From contig JAGLDT010000214.1 in the NCBI GenBank assembly GCA_023145485.1, positions 1 to 11,155 on the forward strand: a DNA stretch of 11,155 bases. The letters run 5' to 3'. The notes beneath the pieces were generated by a model. The model did not search any database. It worked only from the letters and a program-made list of their open reading frames with translations, and was not told where the DNA came from. This document shows, in pieces, positions 1 through 6,718 of this stretch (positions are counted from its first letter, which is position 1; every line of letters starts with the position of its first letter). The position numbers were made by a program, and so were the translations under genes. The DNA is from Cocleimonas sp. GTDB taxonomy: Bacteria; Pseudomonadota; Gammaproteobacteria; Thiotrichales; Thiotrichaceae.

Positions 1-983
1 GTAGCCGTTGGATTCGTCGCTACCGCTGGAACGCTAACGGATGCATTCCAGCCCACCCCGTTAACCGCCGAGCGCTCCATAAATCCGCCTGCCGGGATAG
101 TGTAGGTGGTCGTAGTGTTAACTTGGATCGTATCGGTCGAGATTTCCGTGCTCGTGGCGTCATATATTTTAACAAAAGTTGGCGCTGCGCTATTGTGAAT
201 CACTACATCAATCTCGGCCGCTTGTGTGGCCGTGCGAATAGGGCCAAAAGCGCCCACCGTGCCTGCCGTTGTCCAGCCCATTACCGAGGCATCGCCCGAG
301 GTAATCGTTGTGGCCGTAAAATTAACCGTGTTCGTCGTGGTCGCGCCGCCCCCACCAGGGGCTTGATTATTGAGTAATAAATACCGCTGTTGCGAGCCGG
401 TCGCGGCGGGTAGCGTTGTAGCTAATTGCTCAATAGTGTATATACCCTCACCATTAGGCACAGCGTTGGCGGTTAAAATCCCCTGTTTAGGCAGTCCCTC
501 AACGTCCGCAATCTCCCATGTATTCGTACCGTCTGCGTGATGCTGGCGAACGTGTTTACCATCCGCCGTGGGTTCGTCCGCTGTTGCCGCGTCCGCAATT
601 TCCCATGTATTCGTACCGTCTGCGTGATGCTGCCGAACGTGTTTCCCGTCCGCCGTGGGTTCGTCCGCTGTTGCCGCATCCGCAATTTCCCAAGTATTTG
701 TACCGTCTGCGTGATGCTGGCGAACGTGTTTACCATCCGCCGTGGGTTCCGGCATGGCATCTTCGAGCGAGGCTAACCACTCCGCCTCTGTCCCAACAAA
801 TCCCCCCGCTACCGCCGCATCATAGGCCGATGGTCCCGCCGCTCCCGCCGCTCCCGCTGGTCCGGCTGGACCCGCTGGCCCCGTACCAGGGCCGCCCCCG
901 CCTAAATTTAGATCACCATCCCGAACGCGCTCAATATGCCGGGAACCGCGCCGCGATTTTGCGTATCTACTAGAAAAACTCAT
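1..983 (-). CDS. Tail fibre / tail tip protein with collagen-like segment and triplicated repeat (3' end outside window)
   Basis: An open frame starts at ATG 983-981 and stays open to the window edge (327 codons, no stop), so the C-terminus is missing. A GGAG at 997-994 lies 11 bases before the ATG, slightly far but usable. Residues 1-30 are basic and end in a glycine run. Residues 35-52 form six Gly-X-Y triplets (GPA x3, GAA x2, GPS). Residues 53-73 carry AYDAAVAGGFVGTEAEWLAS, a helix module I know from many phage fibres directly after collagen-like stretches. Residues 79-160 are three tandem repeats, then a Thr/Ala/Gly-rich, beta-type region begins. Collagen-like trimers are typical of host-binding fibres, so a receptor-binding role at the tail tip is inferred. 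GC by hand count is about 58%, against about 40% in the gene before it, which suggests a separate origin. Confidence 0.8.
   Translation of the reverse strand, partial: MSFSSRYAKSRRGSRHIERVRDGDLNLGGGGPGTGPAGPAGPAGAAGAAGPSAYDAAVAGGFVGTEAEWLASLEDAMPEPTADGKHVRQHHADGTNTWEIADAATADEPTADGKHVRQHHADGTNTWEIADAATADEPTADGKHVRQHHADGTNTWEIADVEGLPKQGILTANAVPNGEGIYTIEQLATTLPAATGSQQRYLLLNNQAPGGGGATTTNTVNFTATTITSGDASVMGWTTAGTVGAFGPIRTATQAAEIDVVIHNSAAPTFVKIYDATSTEISTDTIQVNTTTTYTIPAGGFMERSAVNGVGWNASVSVPAVATNPTA
504..749 (-). repeat. Three tandem 87-bp repeats (29 residues each; third copy cut at 24 residues)
   Basis: Copy 1 is 749-663, copy 2 is 662-576, and copy 3 is 575-504, where it diverges after the EIAD residues. 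The period is exactly 87 bp; for instance the plus-strand word CGAACGTGTT recurs at 547, 634 and 721. Each unit begins EPTADGKHVRQHHADGTNTW. All three copies translate identically over the shared 24 residues, and the full 29 are the same in copies 1 and 2. The DNA differs at seven codons, all silently. The unit has an Asp-Gly pair twice and a histidine cluster (HVRQHH), and probably forms a short beta-hairpin repeat in the fibre shaft. Confidence 0.95.
828..881 (-). other. Collagen-like Gly-X-Y segment in the fibre gene
   Basis: Six consecutive Gly-X-Y triplets (residues 35-52 of the fibre protein), coded by GC-rich, locally repetitive DNA. Such short collagen-like runs form trimeric stalks in phage fibres. 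They are also sites where in-frame triplet gain or loss can alter stalk length. Confidence 0.75.
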
Positions 984-1057
984 ATTATTTAAAACTCCAT
1001 TGTGTATAGGGTTAGGCCGTGAGTTGGGCCGGGTTTTTAAAACGTAATAAAATAGGT

Positions 1058-1084
1058 TTTGTTTGTTAAAATTAAACAAACAAA
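1058..1084 (-). other. Perfect 10-bp inverted repeat directly after a stop codon, possible weak terminator or mRNA end stabiliser
   Basis: On the minus strand TTTGTTTGTT (1084-1075) pairs perfectly with AACAAACAAA (1067-1058) across a 7-base loop. It starts at the base after the TAA of the 434-residue gene. The stem is A/T-rich and no T-run follows on either strand, so it is not a classic intrinsic terminator. It sits in the longest gap of the window (984-1084), just before the compositionally different fibre gene. I see no convincing promoter in the same gap. Confidence 0.5.
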
Positions 1085-2389
1085 TTACACAAAAATCTTT
1101 TTTTCTGTTGGTAGTCGAAACTCTATATGCGAGTTTCTAGGGTCATAAATAACACGCGGATTTTCAGCCGCAATGCCCGTTACCGTTTCGCCTTGTGGGC
1201 CTTCGGCTGTAATTACGCCATCTTTAGAATAAATATTAAATTTTCCAAGCTGGACGCCTGTATGCGTAAGCCCTGACTCATTTTCAAGACCTGTCTTTAC
1301 AATTTGATTGTCAGTTGTTTGAGAGGTGCTTGTTATACATATATTAGAAAGCGTTCGGGTACGTGTCCATGTACCCACCACGTCGCCTGTATCTTGATTG
1401 ATGACTTCACCGGATAGTATGTTTGTAATGGTGTATTGTGTTTCTATCCCTATGCTTACTTGGTCAACATAACCACTAGTAGACCATTCTGTTTTTTTTC
1501 TTGTTCCCCCCTCTCGATAACAAATGTTATAAACGCCTGATGTATCCGCTGGAAATCGGGTTATTGCCTCCCCTCCAAAACCCTTGCAGTTAGGCCATAC
1601 CGGCATATTAGGCGGCACCGTTGAGCTAGAAGAGCCTGTGCCATCTGTATACACAACGTAGTAAAGGTTGCCGACAATAGTGCCATGATTATTGTCATCG
1701 ATTGATTCGGGTACATTATCGTAGACAGTGTTTAACACTGTTTGAGTTCCGTCATGATACGTTTGCTCAGATACGATAATCATATCTTGATTGCCTTCCC
1801 TGGATATCTCCTCTCTATCCGCCAACAATTGGCGCGTATGATCTACAACATCAATCACCCCATTGCTTGAAACTGTAAAAGCAATTTCATAATACGCATA
1901 GACTTTTGTATGCTGACTACCATCTAAATACAGTTGGCCGGTATAGATCATCAGTATACGTTTTGAGCCGTCTGGCGATGTATCGTGAACTCGTATTTTC
2001 ATCGGGCCACTATCGCCAGACAGTAGCGGAATCGCTGGAATACTAACCGTGTAACTGATGACATTGGAACTGTTGGATTGATCTGTAAACGTCCATAGGA
2101 TATCTGTCGGTAATCCGATAACGAGTTCAGCCGTGTTTAAATGATAGTTATAAGTTTTGCTTTCTGATTGAATAAACCCTAGATCAGAATCAGGAGTAAT
2201 GAAAATATTATGCGGTCTACCATCCGTCATCACTGTATCATTTAATAATGAATTTGATTGCCCGCCCTTCCTAGGCAAATCCAATAAATAAACGTTATTA
2301 ATAGCCGACTGTATAACGCCGCCCTCTTTTAATCCTGCGTGACTGGCTAAAACGCCAAAAGCAACGGGTTTTTTTAAAATATTAGCCAT
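1085..2389 (-). CDS. Distal tail protein of unknown function (434 residues)
   Basis: The start ATG at 2389-2387 overlaps the TAA of the gene before it as TAATG, so translation is probably coupled. A more upstream start at 2413 would add eight residues inside the preceding gene and is less likely. The protein begins MANILKKPVAFGVLASHAGL. No signal peptide or membrane segment is visible. It is rich in Thr, Ser, Asn and alternating hydrophobic residues, as expected of a beta protein. Cysteines fall only in the C-terminal half (PNCKGF, NICYRE, SNICIT). The C-terminus has a short Gly-rich EGPQGETVTG followed by a Pro/Arg-containing beta-like tail. It lies between the probable hub and the fibre, so a tail-tip or fibre-attachment role is inferred from position alone. 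I do not recognise a family. Confidence 0.85.
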   Translation of the reverse strand: MANILKKPVAFGVLASHAGLKEGGVIQSAINNVYLLDLPRKGGQSNSLLNDTVMTDGRPHNIFITPDSDLGFIQSESKTYNYHLNTAELVIGLPTDILWTFTDQSNSSNVISYTVSIPAIPLLSGDSGPMKIRVHDTSPDGSKRILMIYTGQLYLDGSQHTKVYAYYEIAFTVSSNGVIDVVDHTRQLLADREEISREGNQDMIIVSEQTYHDGTQTVLNTVYDNVPESIDDNNHGTIVGNLYYVVYTDGTGSSSSTVPPNMPVWPNCKGFGGEAITRFPADTSGVYNICYREGGTRKKTEWSTSGYVDQVSIGIETQYTITNILSGEVINQDTGDVVGTWTRTRTLSNICITSTSQTTDNQIVKTGLENESGLTHTGVQLGKFNIYSKDGVITAEGPQGETVTGIAAENPRVIYDPRNSHIEFRLPTEKKIFV

Positions 2390-2781
2390 TAGGGTTGATC
2401 GATATCCGCCCAATTTAGCGTTAATTCTGGATCAGTAGCGGTTATTGAAGTGGCGAAACTGGTCACTTTTACATTCTTATAAATGAATGAAAATATGCCA
2501 TCAGCCGAATTTAAAACCTGCTCTGTATCATGATAGATTCGCAAGGCTTCAATCTCATTATGAGCGCCTGCAATCTCTCCTTCCTCATCTTTAGCGCCCT
2601 CACCCCCATTTTTATTCGTACCGGATGCCGTTCGCCCCTTCTTTTTCTTAAACTTCAGTTGTTGCTTGCTTTTTTCAAATAAATCACGATCTATTTTTAT
2701 TAGGCTTTTTACATCCTCTGCTAATAAAGGCTTATAGGATAACGCCTGAATTTGTGTTTTTAAAGTTATGAAATCTGACAT
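2389..2781 (-). CDS. Small lysine-rich tail-region protein, unknown function (130 residues)
   Basis: ATG at 2781-2779 sits 4 bases after the TAG of the hub gene, with AAGG at 2795-2792 as a Shine-Dalgarno sequence that overlaps the end of that gene. The first 35 residues look helical. Residues 36-50 are strongly basic (KSKQQLKFKKKKGR), followed by a Gly/Asn/Glu-rich linker (51-70) that is probably disordered. A short helix (74-92) and a beta-like C-terminal part ending NWADIDQP follow. Many phage tail regions carry a small protein at this place between hub and fibre. Some act as chaperones or connectors, but nothing in the sequence proves that here. Its TAA overlaps the next ATG. Confidence 0.8.
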   Translation of the reverse strand: MSDFITLKTQIQALSYKPLLAEDVKSLIKIDRDLFEKSKQQLKFKKKKGRTASGTNKNGGEGAKDEEGEIAGAHNEIEALRIYHDTEQVLNSADGIFSFIYKNVKVTSFATSITATDPELTLNWADIDQP

Positions 2782-2785
2782 TGGT

Positions 2786-4468
2786 CTATACCTTAACGGT
2801 AATTGTTTGATTAGCTTCTGGACGGTCTACATCGAAGGTGTCCATCATTTCATCATTGATATCTGGCAGGGAAACAACAAATTGCATTGAGGATGCTAAC
2901 TTAGATTTAATAAACGCCTCTGAAGCGCTAGGATCTACAATGATCGTTGTGGCTGATTTTGACGCACCCTCAAAACATAGCCCTGTTTTCCCCTGCTGCC
3001 CATTCGGGCCGATAAACGTGTACGTGTCTGCCGGAATCTCATAATTTACTGAGTTATCAATCGGCAAAGTCTCGATAGGCATCTCATCGGTAGGGACGAG
3101 CGCGCCATCTGTGCCACCCGCTAAAATGGGGATATACAGGGTAGTGGTCATGGTCGCCTGACCCGTTTCGGTATTGATATTCATCGCGATATTTCCCGCC
3201 TTACCTGACGCGGATACTTTTCCAGACACAATAGAAATATTTTGTGTCACATCGGCGCTAGGATCAATAATCGTTGTCGTAGACAACCGCCCTATTCTGT
3301 GGCTTCTCTTTATCGTTACCTGTGCTTCAAGCATGGCGCGTTTAATTTCTTCGTCTAAGGCTAGATAGTCCCGAAAAACGTGGTATTTTTCGCCCAATTC
3401 AAAACCGTTTAGCGCGGTAGCGTAGTGACCAAAATGATTTTCATGTTTACCATTTATAAACGTTTGAACAATATCAGGATTCGTATGAATTCCCGCTTGT
3501 GGGCCGAATTCATTGTATTTGCAGGCTACTTTGCTCTCTTCCCAGTCTGTGGGATCGCTAACCGTTGTATATTTTACAAATATACTTTGCCTTGCTTCGC
3601 CCAAACTGCCAGTTGAACCCGCTGAAAGTGTCACCGTGAATTTTTCCGTAACTTTCTGATTCCATTTGTCCTGTAAAACGCCTGCCGCCCCTGTAATGAT
3701 TTTATTATAGGCATCGCCAGGCCATAAAAAGGGCGCGCCAGAGCCTTGAGGAATCCATGCAGGGGAAGGTAAGAACTTCGCGCCCACTGATAAAACGCTG
3801 GCGTCTATATTATCTAAAACCGTTGTTAACGCATCCCATGCGGGTAAGCGTTCCTCACCCGTAATATAGGGGATTGCTCGCCCTTGATCGTTCCAATTGA
3901 AGTTACATATTCGGGATCGATTAACATTGTACGAATACTCAACCTCTAACCCTATGGTATTGATAGGCGACCCCCCCGCGCTTGAATTGCCGCCGCTCGG
4001 AGTTGTCACACACAAATCATCGTTTGAAGTCACTGAAATTGACCCTGCTGGCGAGTCATACGCGGTATAACGTGGGGTTCCGTTTGCGGTTAACTCTACA
4101 TGCCCCGCCGCCCGTTTTAGCCTGTCATTAATCCGCGCTTCGCCCGTTAGGATTGAATCCTCTGGCAGGTCTGGGCCTGGGACTAGATCATCAACCGCTT
4201 GATCTGACATACCGTTGAGTTTTACTTTTCGCAAATCAGAACATTGCAAGGTGATTTCATCCGCACTAGGGTTATAATTTGCGGAAAGTATTTTACCCTT
4301 AAATAATAGCGCGCCGCTGGTATTATCAGCCGTACCCGCTGAATAGGAATAGGCGAAAGACTGACCTAGATAACTGTCTAAATCTATCGTAGCAGGAGCC
4401 GCAATCGTGGCAGAGCAAGATCTTGCCGCGTCTTCGCTGATTGTAATATTTATGCGTTTAACATCCAT
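2786..4468 (-). CDS. Probable tail hub / central tail-tip protein (560 residues)
   Basis: The N-terminus (residues 5-82: VKRINITISEDAARSCSATI, then FKGKILSANYNPSADEITLQ and CSDLRK) matches the pattern of phage hub domains. In those, a strand with a Ser-rich 'vertical' repeat is followed by a 'G-x-I/V-x-x-x-x-Y-x-P' strand pair. That part supports a hub at the tail tip that caps the tube and passes the tape measure. The middle (170-400) has many aromatic residues and is unlike anything I can name. The C-terminal part (400-560) is beta-like and holds two similar words, TTTIIDPSA (397-405) and TTIIVDPSA (507-515). At 560 residues it is much shorter than lambda gpJ and nearer to hub proteins of other siphophages. 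No clear Shine-Dalgarno precedes the ATG, and the gap to the upstream gene is 10 bases, so coupling is likely. The family call is inference. Confidence 0.5.
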   Translation of the reverse strand: MDVKRINITISEDAARSCSATIAAPATIDLDSYLGQSFAYSYSAGTADNTSGALLFKGKILSANYNPSADEITLQCSDLRKVKLNGMSDQAVDDLVPGPDLPEDSILTGEARINDRLKRAAGHVELTANGTPRYTAYDSPAGSISVTSNDDLCVTTPSGGNSSAGGSPINTIGLEVEYSYNVNRSRICNFNWNDQGRAIPYITGEERLPAWDALTTVLDNIDASVLSVGAKFLPSPAWIPQGSGAPFLWPGDAYNKIITGAAGVLQDKWNQKVTEKFTVTLSAGSTGSLGEARQSIFVKYTTVSDPTDWEESKVACKYNEFGPQAGIHTNPDIVQTFINGKHENHFGHYATALNGFELGEKYHVFRDYLALDEEIKRAMLEAQVTIKRSHRIGRLSTTTIIDPSADVTQNISIVSGKVSASGKAGNIAMNINTETGQATMTTTLYIPILAGGTDGALVPTDEMPIETLPIDNSVNYEIPADTYTFIGPNGQQGKTGLCFEGASKSATTIIVDPSASEAFIKSKLASSMQFVVSLPDINDEMMDTFDVDRPEANQTITVKV

Positions 4469-4478
4469 CGTAGTCTAA

Positions 4479-4892
4479 TCAAACCGTATCGGAGGAATCG
4501 CAATCATTAACCGATAAGGCTAGATTGGCTTGAGTACCTGTGACCCCGCTGGCATCTGTCATTTCTACCCATATCTCAGGATGACCGGTATTACCCGCCG
4601 TAATGATTATTTCAGTGCCTAAACTAAGGCCAACCCCTGCAACGGCACTGGTTAAACCCGCTTCACTTGTTGCCAGCTTTACATCAGCCGCCGCTAATCC
4701 CCCGGTCGTGTCCGTAAATGAGACTAAAATATTATCAATGCCTGGGCTTGATGAAGCCTTGAATGTTTTTCCTGATGTACCGACCAAATAAACGCGCCCC
4801 AATTCTGAGCCATTAACGGCACTTAATGAAAGCTGAAACGTGCCTAAATCGGCGGTATCAGCAAGCGCATTTTGAAAACGTAAAAAAGCCAT
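4479..4892 (-). CDS. Small beta-rich distal tail protein, unknown (137 residues)
   Basis: ATG at 4892-4890, with AAGAG about 10 bases upstream as a modest ribosome binding site and a 12-base gap from the previous TAA. The sequence is rich in Gly, Ser, Thr, Ala and Val, with alternating strands (FQLSLSAV, RVYLVG, ILVSFTD, EIIITAG, IWVEMTD, NLALSVND). This suggests an immunoglobulin-like or jelly-roll beta sandwich. No signal peptide, membrane segment or catalytic motif is visible. It lies between the 465-residue duplicated protein and the probable hub, so it is probably a virion part of the tail tip. No family is recognised. Confidence 0.8.
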   Translation of the reverse strand: MAFLRFQNALADTADLGTFQLSLSAVNGSELGRVYLVGTSGKTFKASSSPGIDNILVSFTDTTGGLAAADVKLATSEAGLTSAVAGVGLSLGTEIIITAGNTGHPEIWVEMTDASGVTGTQANLALSVNDCDSSDTV

Positions 4893-4904
4893 ATAATCAC
4901 ACTC

Positions 4905-6302
4905 TTAAATTGATTGACCGCACCAGTTAGACGATTCCGAAAAACTGAAAGCGTTTGCATCCGTAAACAATACAAGTTTTAAATCTTGCGTTTTAATGCT
5001 CTCAACACGAGAAATTTTAAGTTTTAATTGCAGGGGTTTTATTCGTACAATCCCCTCAACATTGTCTCTAATATCTAGAGATAGCGTTAAGGGTTGAACG
5101 ATAACGCCGCCGTGAATGACCGCTTCCAGGGCTAGATCAGGTACAACCGTTAGGATCTCTTCAGGCCGTGTAACATTAACGGTTATAGCCTGAGTACGGA
5201 TGGTCCCGCCTATCAGGGTATATTCAACATTAAGAACGCGAGACGTTAACCCAGATAGACCCCCTGTATGATTTAATCTAAGTTTTAAATTATTTCCCCA
5301 ACTAGACCAGGGCGAAACCGCACCAGCCGATGTTAAATTCCACCTAGACCGCTTCTTTTGAAAATATAAATACAAATAAGACATGGCTAGATCGGAGGCG
5401 ACACCCGCCGCCCAATTGCTTATGTTTACGCTCTCGATATGATTAGCCGGTATTACGCCTGCGATGCTCTTAGTTTGCGCGGTAGTTGAGCCTAAAGGGA
5501 AATTAAAATCTATTGCACTTGTAGTATAGACTTCCTGTCCTGGGGTATTCTCTCTAGTAATATTGACCGTAATTGTCTGACTATGAACAGTCCCATTGTT
5601 CATGGTGTATTCAATATCGAGATCCCGCGATATTACTCCCGGTAAACCCCCATTAGAATATAAAACAATTTTCAAGCCACTAGCAGGGGAAGCCCCTTGA
5701 CTCAACACCTTAGCGGTATTAGCTGCGTCCCACTGAGTCCGGTTATTTTGAAAATAAAGCTGAAGATAATTCATGCCTAGATCTACGGCTAAACCAGGCG
5801 TCCAATTAGTGATATTGATACTCGCAATATCAGCGGGAACCAGTACACCCGTGAGTAATTTTGTTTCCCAGGCGGTCGCACCGAGTGGGAAATTCACATT
5901 AATTGCACTCGAACTATAAATAGCCGAAACGGGGCGCGCTACATTAACGATTAGGTCTTTATTAGCCGGGCCGTTTTCGTCCGTATACTGGGTGATTGTT
6001 AACGTCTCAGAAGAAACGCCAGGGCTTCCAGATTCAAGAGCCGTAACTTCTACGGAAGCCGCCGCATTAACAACGAGAGTCGCTGTACCTGCTTCATTAC
6101 TGCTTGAGTATTCGAGCTTTTTAAGCGTTCCATTCAGGACTATATTCGAGATTCCGTTCCCTATCCAAAAGTTTGCAGGAAAGCTATTAATAGCCATTTC
6201 TTCAATATCGAAACCGTTGTCATCATCCACGCCCACAGAACTTGAAGCGTCACCTCCGCCCGTGGTTACAGTAATATCGAGTGAGGGAGGCGTGTAAGAC
6301 AT
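4905..6302 (-). CDS. Beta-rich distal tail protein with an internal domain duplication (465 residues)
   Basis: ATG at 6302-6300 overlaps the previous TAA (TAATG). Two related domains are visible: residues about 128-250 and about 258-379. Shared landmarks are SSAINVNFPLG / TSAIDFNFPLG, SINITNW / SVNISNW, DLGMNYLQLYFQ / DLAMSYLYLYFQ, and a closing TITVNITR / AITVNVTR. The N-terminal 45-123 stretch ends in a similar pattern (LTITQYTDENG, LIVNVARP) and may be a worn third copy. Residues 385-445 are a different Leu/Val/Lys-rich strand series (LALEAVIHGG, LTLSLDI, LQLKLKI, LKLVLF), resembling short adhesin-like beta repeats. Both duplicated domains look like beta sandwiches that could decorate the tail tip or contact host surface sugar. 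That role is inferred from position and fold type, and I do not recognise the family. Confidence 0.8.
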   Translation of the reverse strand: MSYTPPSLDITVTTGGGDASSSVGVDDDNGFDIEEMAINSFPANFWIGNGISNIVLNGTLKKLEYSSSNEAGTATLVVNAAASVEVTALESGSPGVSSETLTITQYTDENGPANKDLIVNVARPVSAIYSSSAINVNFPLGATAWETKLLTGVLVPADIASINITNWTPGLAVDLGMNYLQLYFQNNRTQWDAANTAKVLSQGASPASGLKIVLYSNGGLPGVISRDLDIEYTMNNGTVHSQTITVNITRENTPGQEVYTTSAIDFNFPLGSTTAQTKSIAGVIPANHIESVNISNWAAGVASDLAMSYLYLYFQKKRSRWNLTSAGAVSPWSSWGNNLKLRLNHTGGLSGLTSRVLNVEYTLIGGTIRTQAITVNVTRPEEILTVVPDLALEAVIHGGVIVQPLTLSLDIRDNVEGIVRIKPLQLKLKISRVESIKTQDLKLVLFTDANAFSFSESSNWCGQSI

Positions 6303-6718
6303 TAAATTTCTCTACACTGAAAACTAAACTGCAAACCGCCCACGGATGCCGCTGATTTAGCCTGCCCGTTTAACGTCATAGAGGTGTTATAAACCTGCAA
6401 AATCGGATGATCTAACGCCCCCCCGCGCCCCGTGCGGCCATGACCTGTTAACGGTCGAATACAATGGAGTTCCCAGGGTTGATGCCGGTCTAGAGATGCA
6501 AACGGGTAATCTGTCGGCGTCACGCCTGAGAAGGACACGGTTAATTTGCCCGATTTAGAGTCTAAATCATTCGTACACGACTGCTGAATAATCAGCGCCC
6601 CACTATTTGATCGCTGGGTTTCAATATTCGGAAACTGATAATTAAAATCATTTACATGCCGATATAAAACATCCACCTGTGTGATTCCATCATCTAAGAT
6701 CAAATCTAAACACGCCAT
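6302..6718 (-). CDS. Tail protein directly after the tape measure, possible distal tail / minor tail protein (138 residues)
   Basis: ATG at 6718-6716 overlaps the tape measure stop as TAATG. This slot directly downstream of the tape measure is usually held by the distal tail protein or by lambda gpM/gpL-like minor tail proteins that start tail-tip assembly. The middle part, GALIIQQSCTNDL to QPWELHCIRP (residues about 40-88), resembles the pattern in small proteobacterial siphophage tail proteins where a strand pair is followed by 'W-x-L-x-C-x-x-P'. At 138 residues it is too short for a complete Dit with a galectin domain. Cysteines at 3, 48, 86 and 135 are not in an obvious iron-sulphur pattern (gpL style would need four spaced ligands), so I do not claim that. 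Confidence 0.7.
   Translation of the reverse strand: MACLDLILDDGITQVDVLYRHVNDFNYQFPNIETQRSNSGALIIQQSCTNDLDSKSGKLTVSFSGVTPTDYPFASLDRHQPWELHCIRPLTGHGRTGRGGALDHPILQVYNTSMTLNGQAKSAASVGGLQFSFQCREI

Noticed and set aside
504..749. Repeats with constant period, considered as CRISPR or direct-repeat regulatory array
   Set aside because: There are no unique spacers; the full 87-bp unit is coding, in frame, with only silent differences.
518..973. 151-codon plus-strand frame with Pro/Leu/Arg-rich protein (and the 79- and 95-codon frames beside it)
   Set aside because: It is the antisense shadow of the fibre gene; its apparent repeats come from the 87-bp repeats of the real minus-strand frame, and the start lacks a Shine-Dalgarno.
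984..1084. Possible promoter for the fibre gene (TTGTTT with TATTTT, or TATACA near 1003)
   Set aside because: The spacing (19 bases) or the -35 partner does not fit a usual promoter; the match is no better than chance in an AT-rich gap.
1085..2413. Start of the 434-residue gene at 2413 (eight more residues)
   Set aside because: It would overlap the gene before it by 25 bases and lacks a Shine-Dalgarno; the ATG at 2389 gives the TAATG overlap seen at other borders.
6302..6718. Lambda gpL-like iron-sulphur tail protein
   Set aside because: The four cysteines (3, 48, 86, 135) are not spaced like gpL ligands and the length differs.
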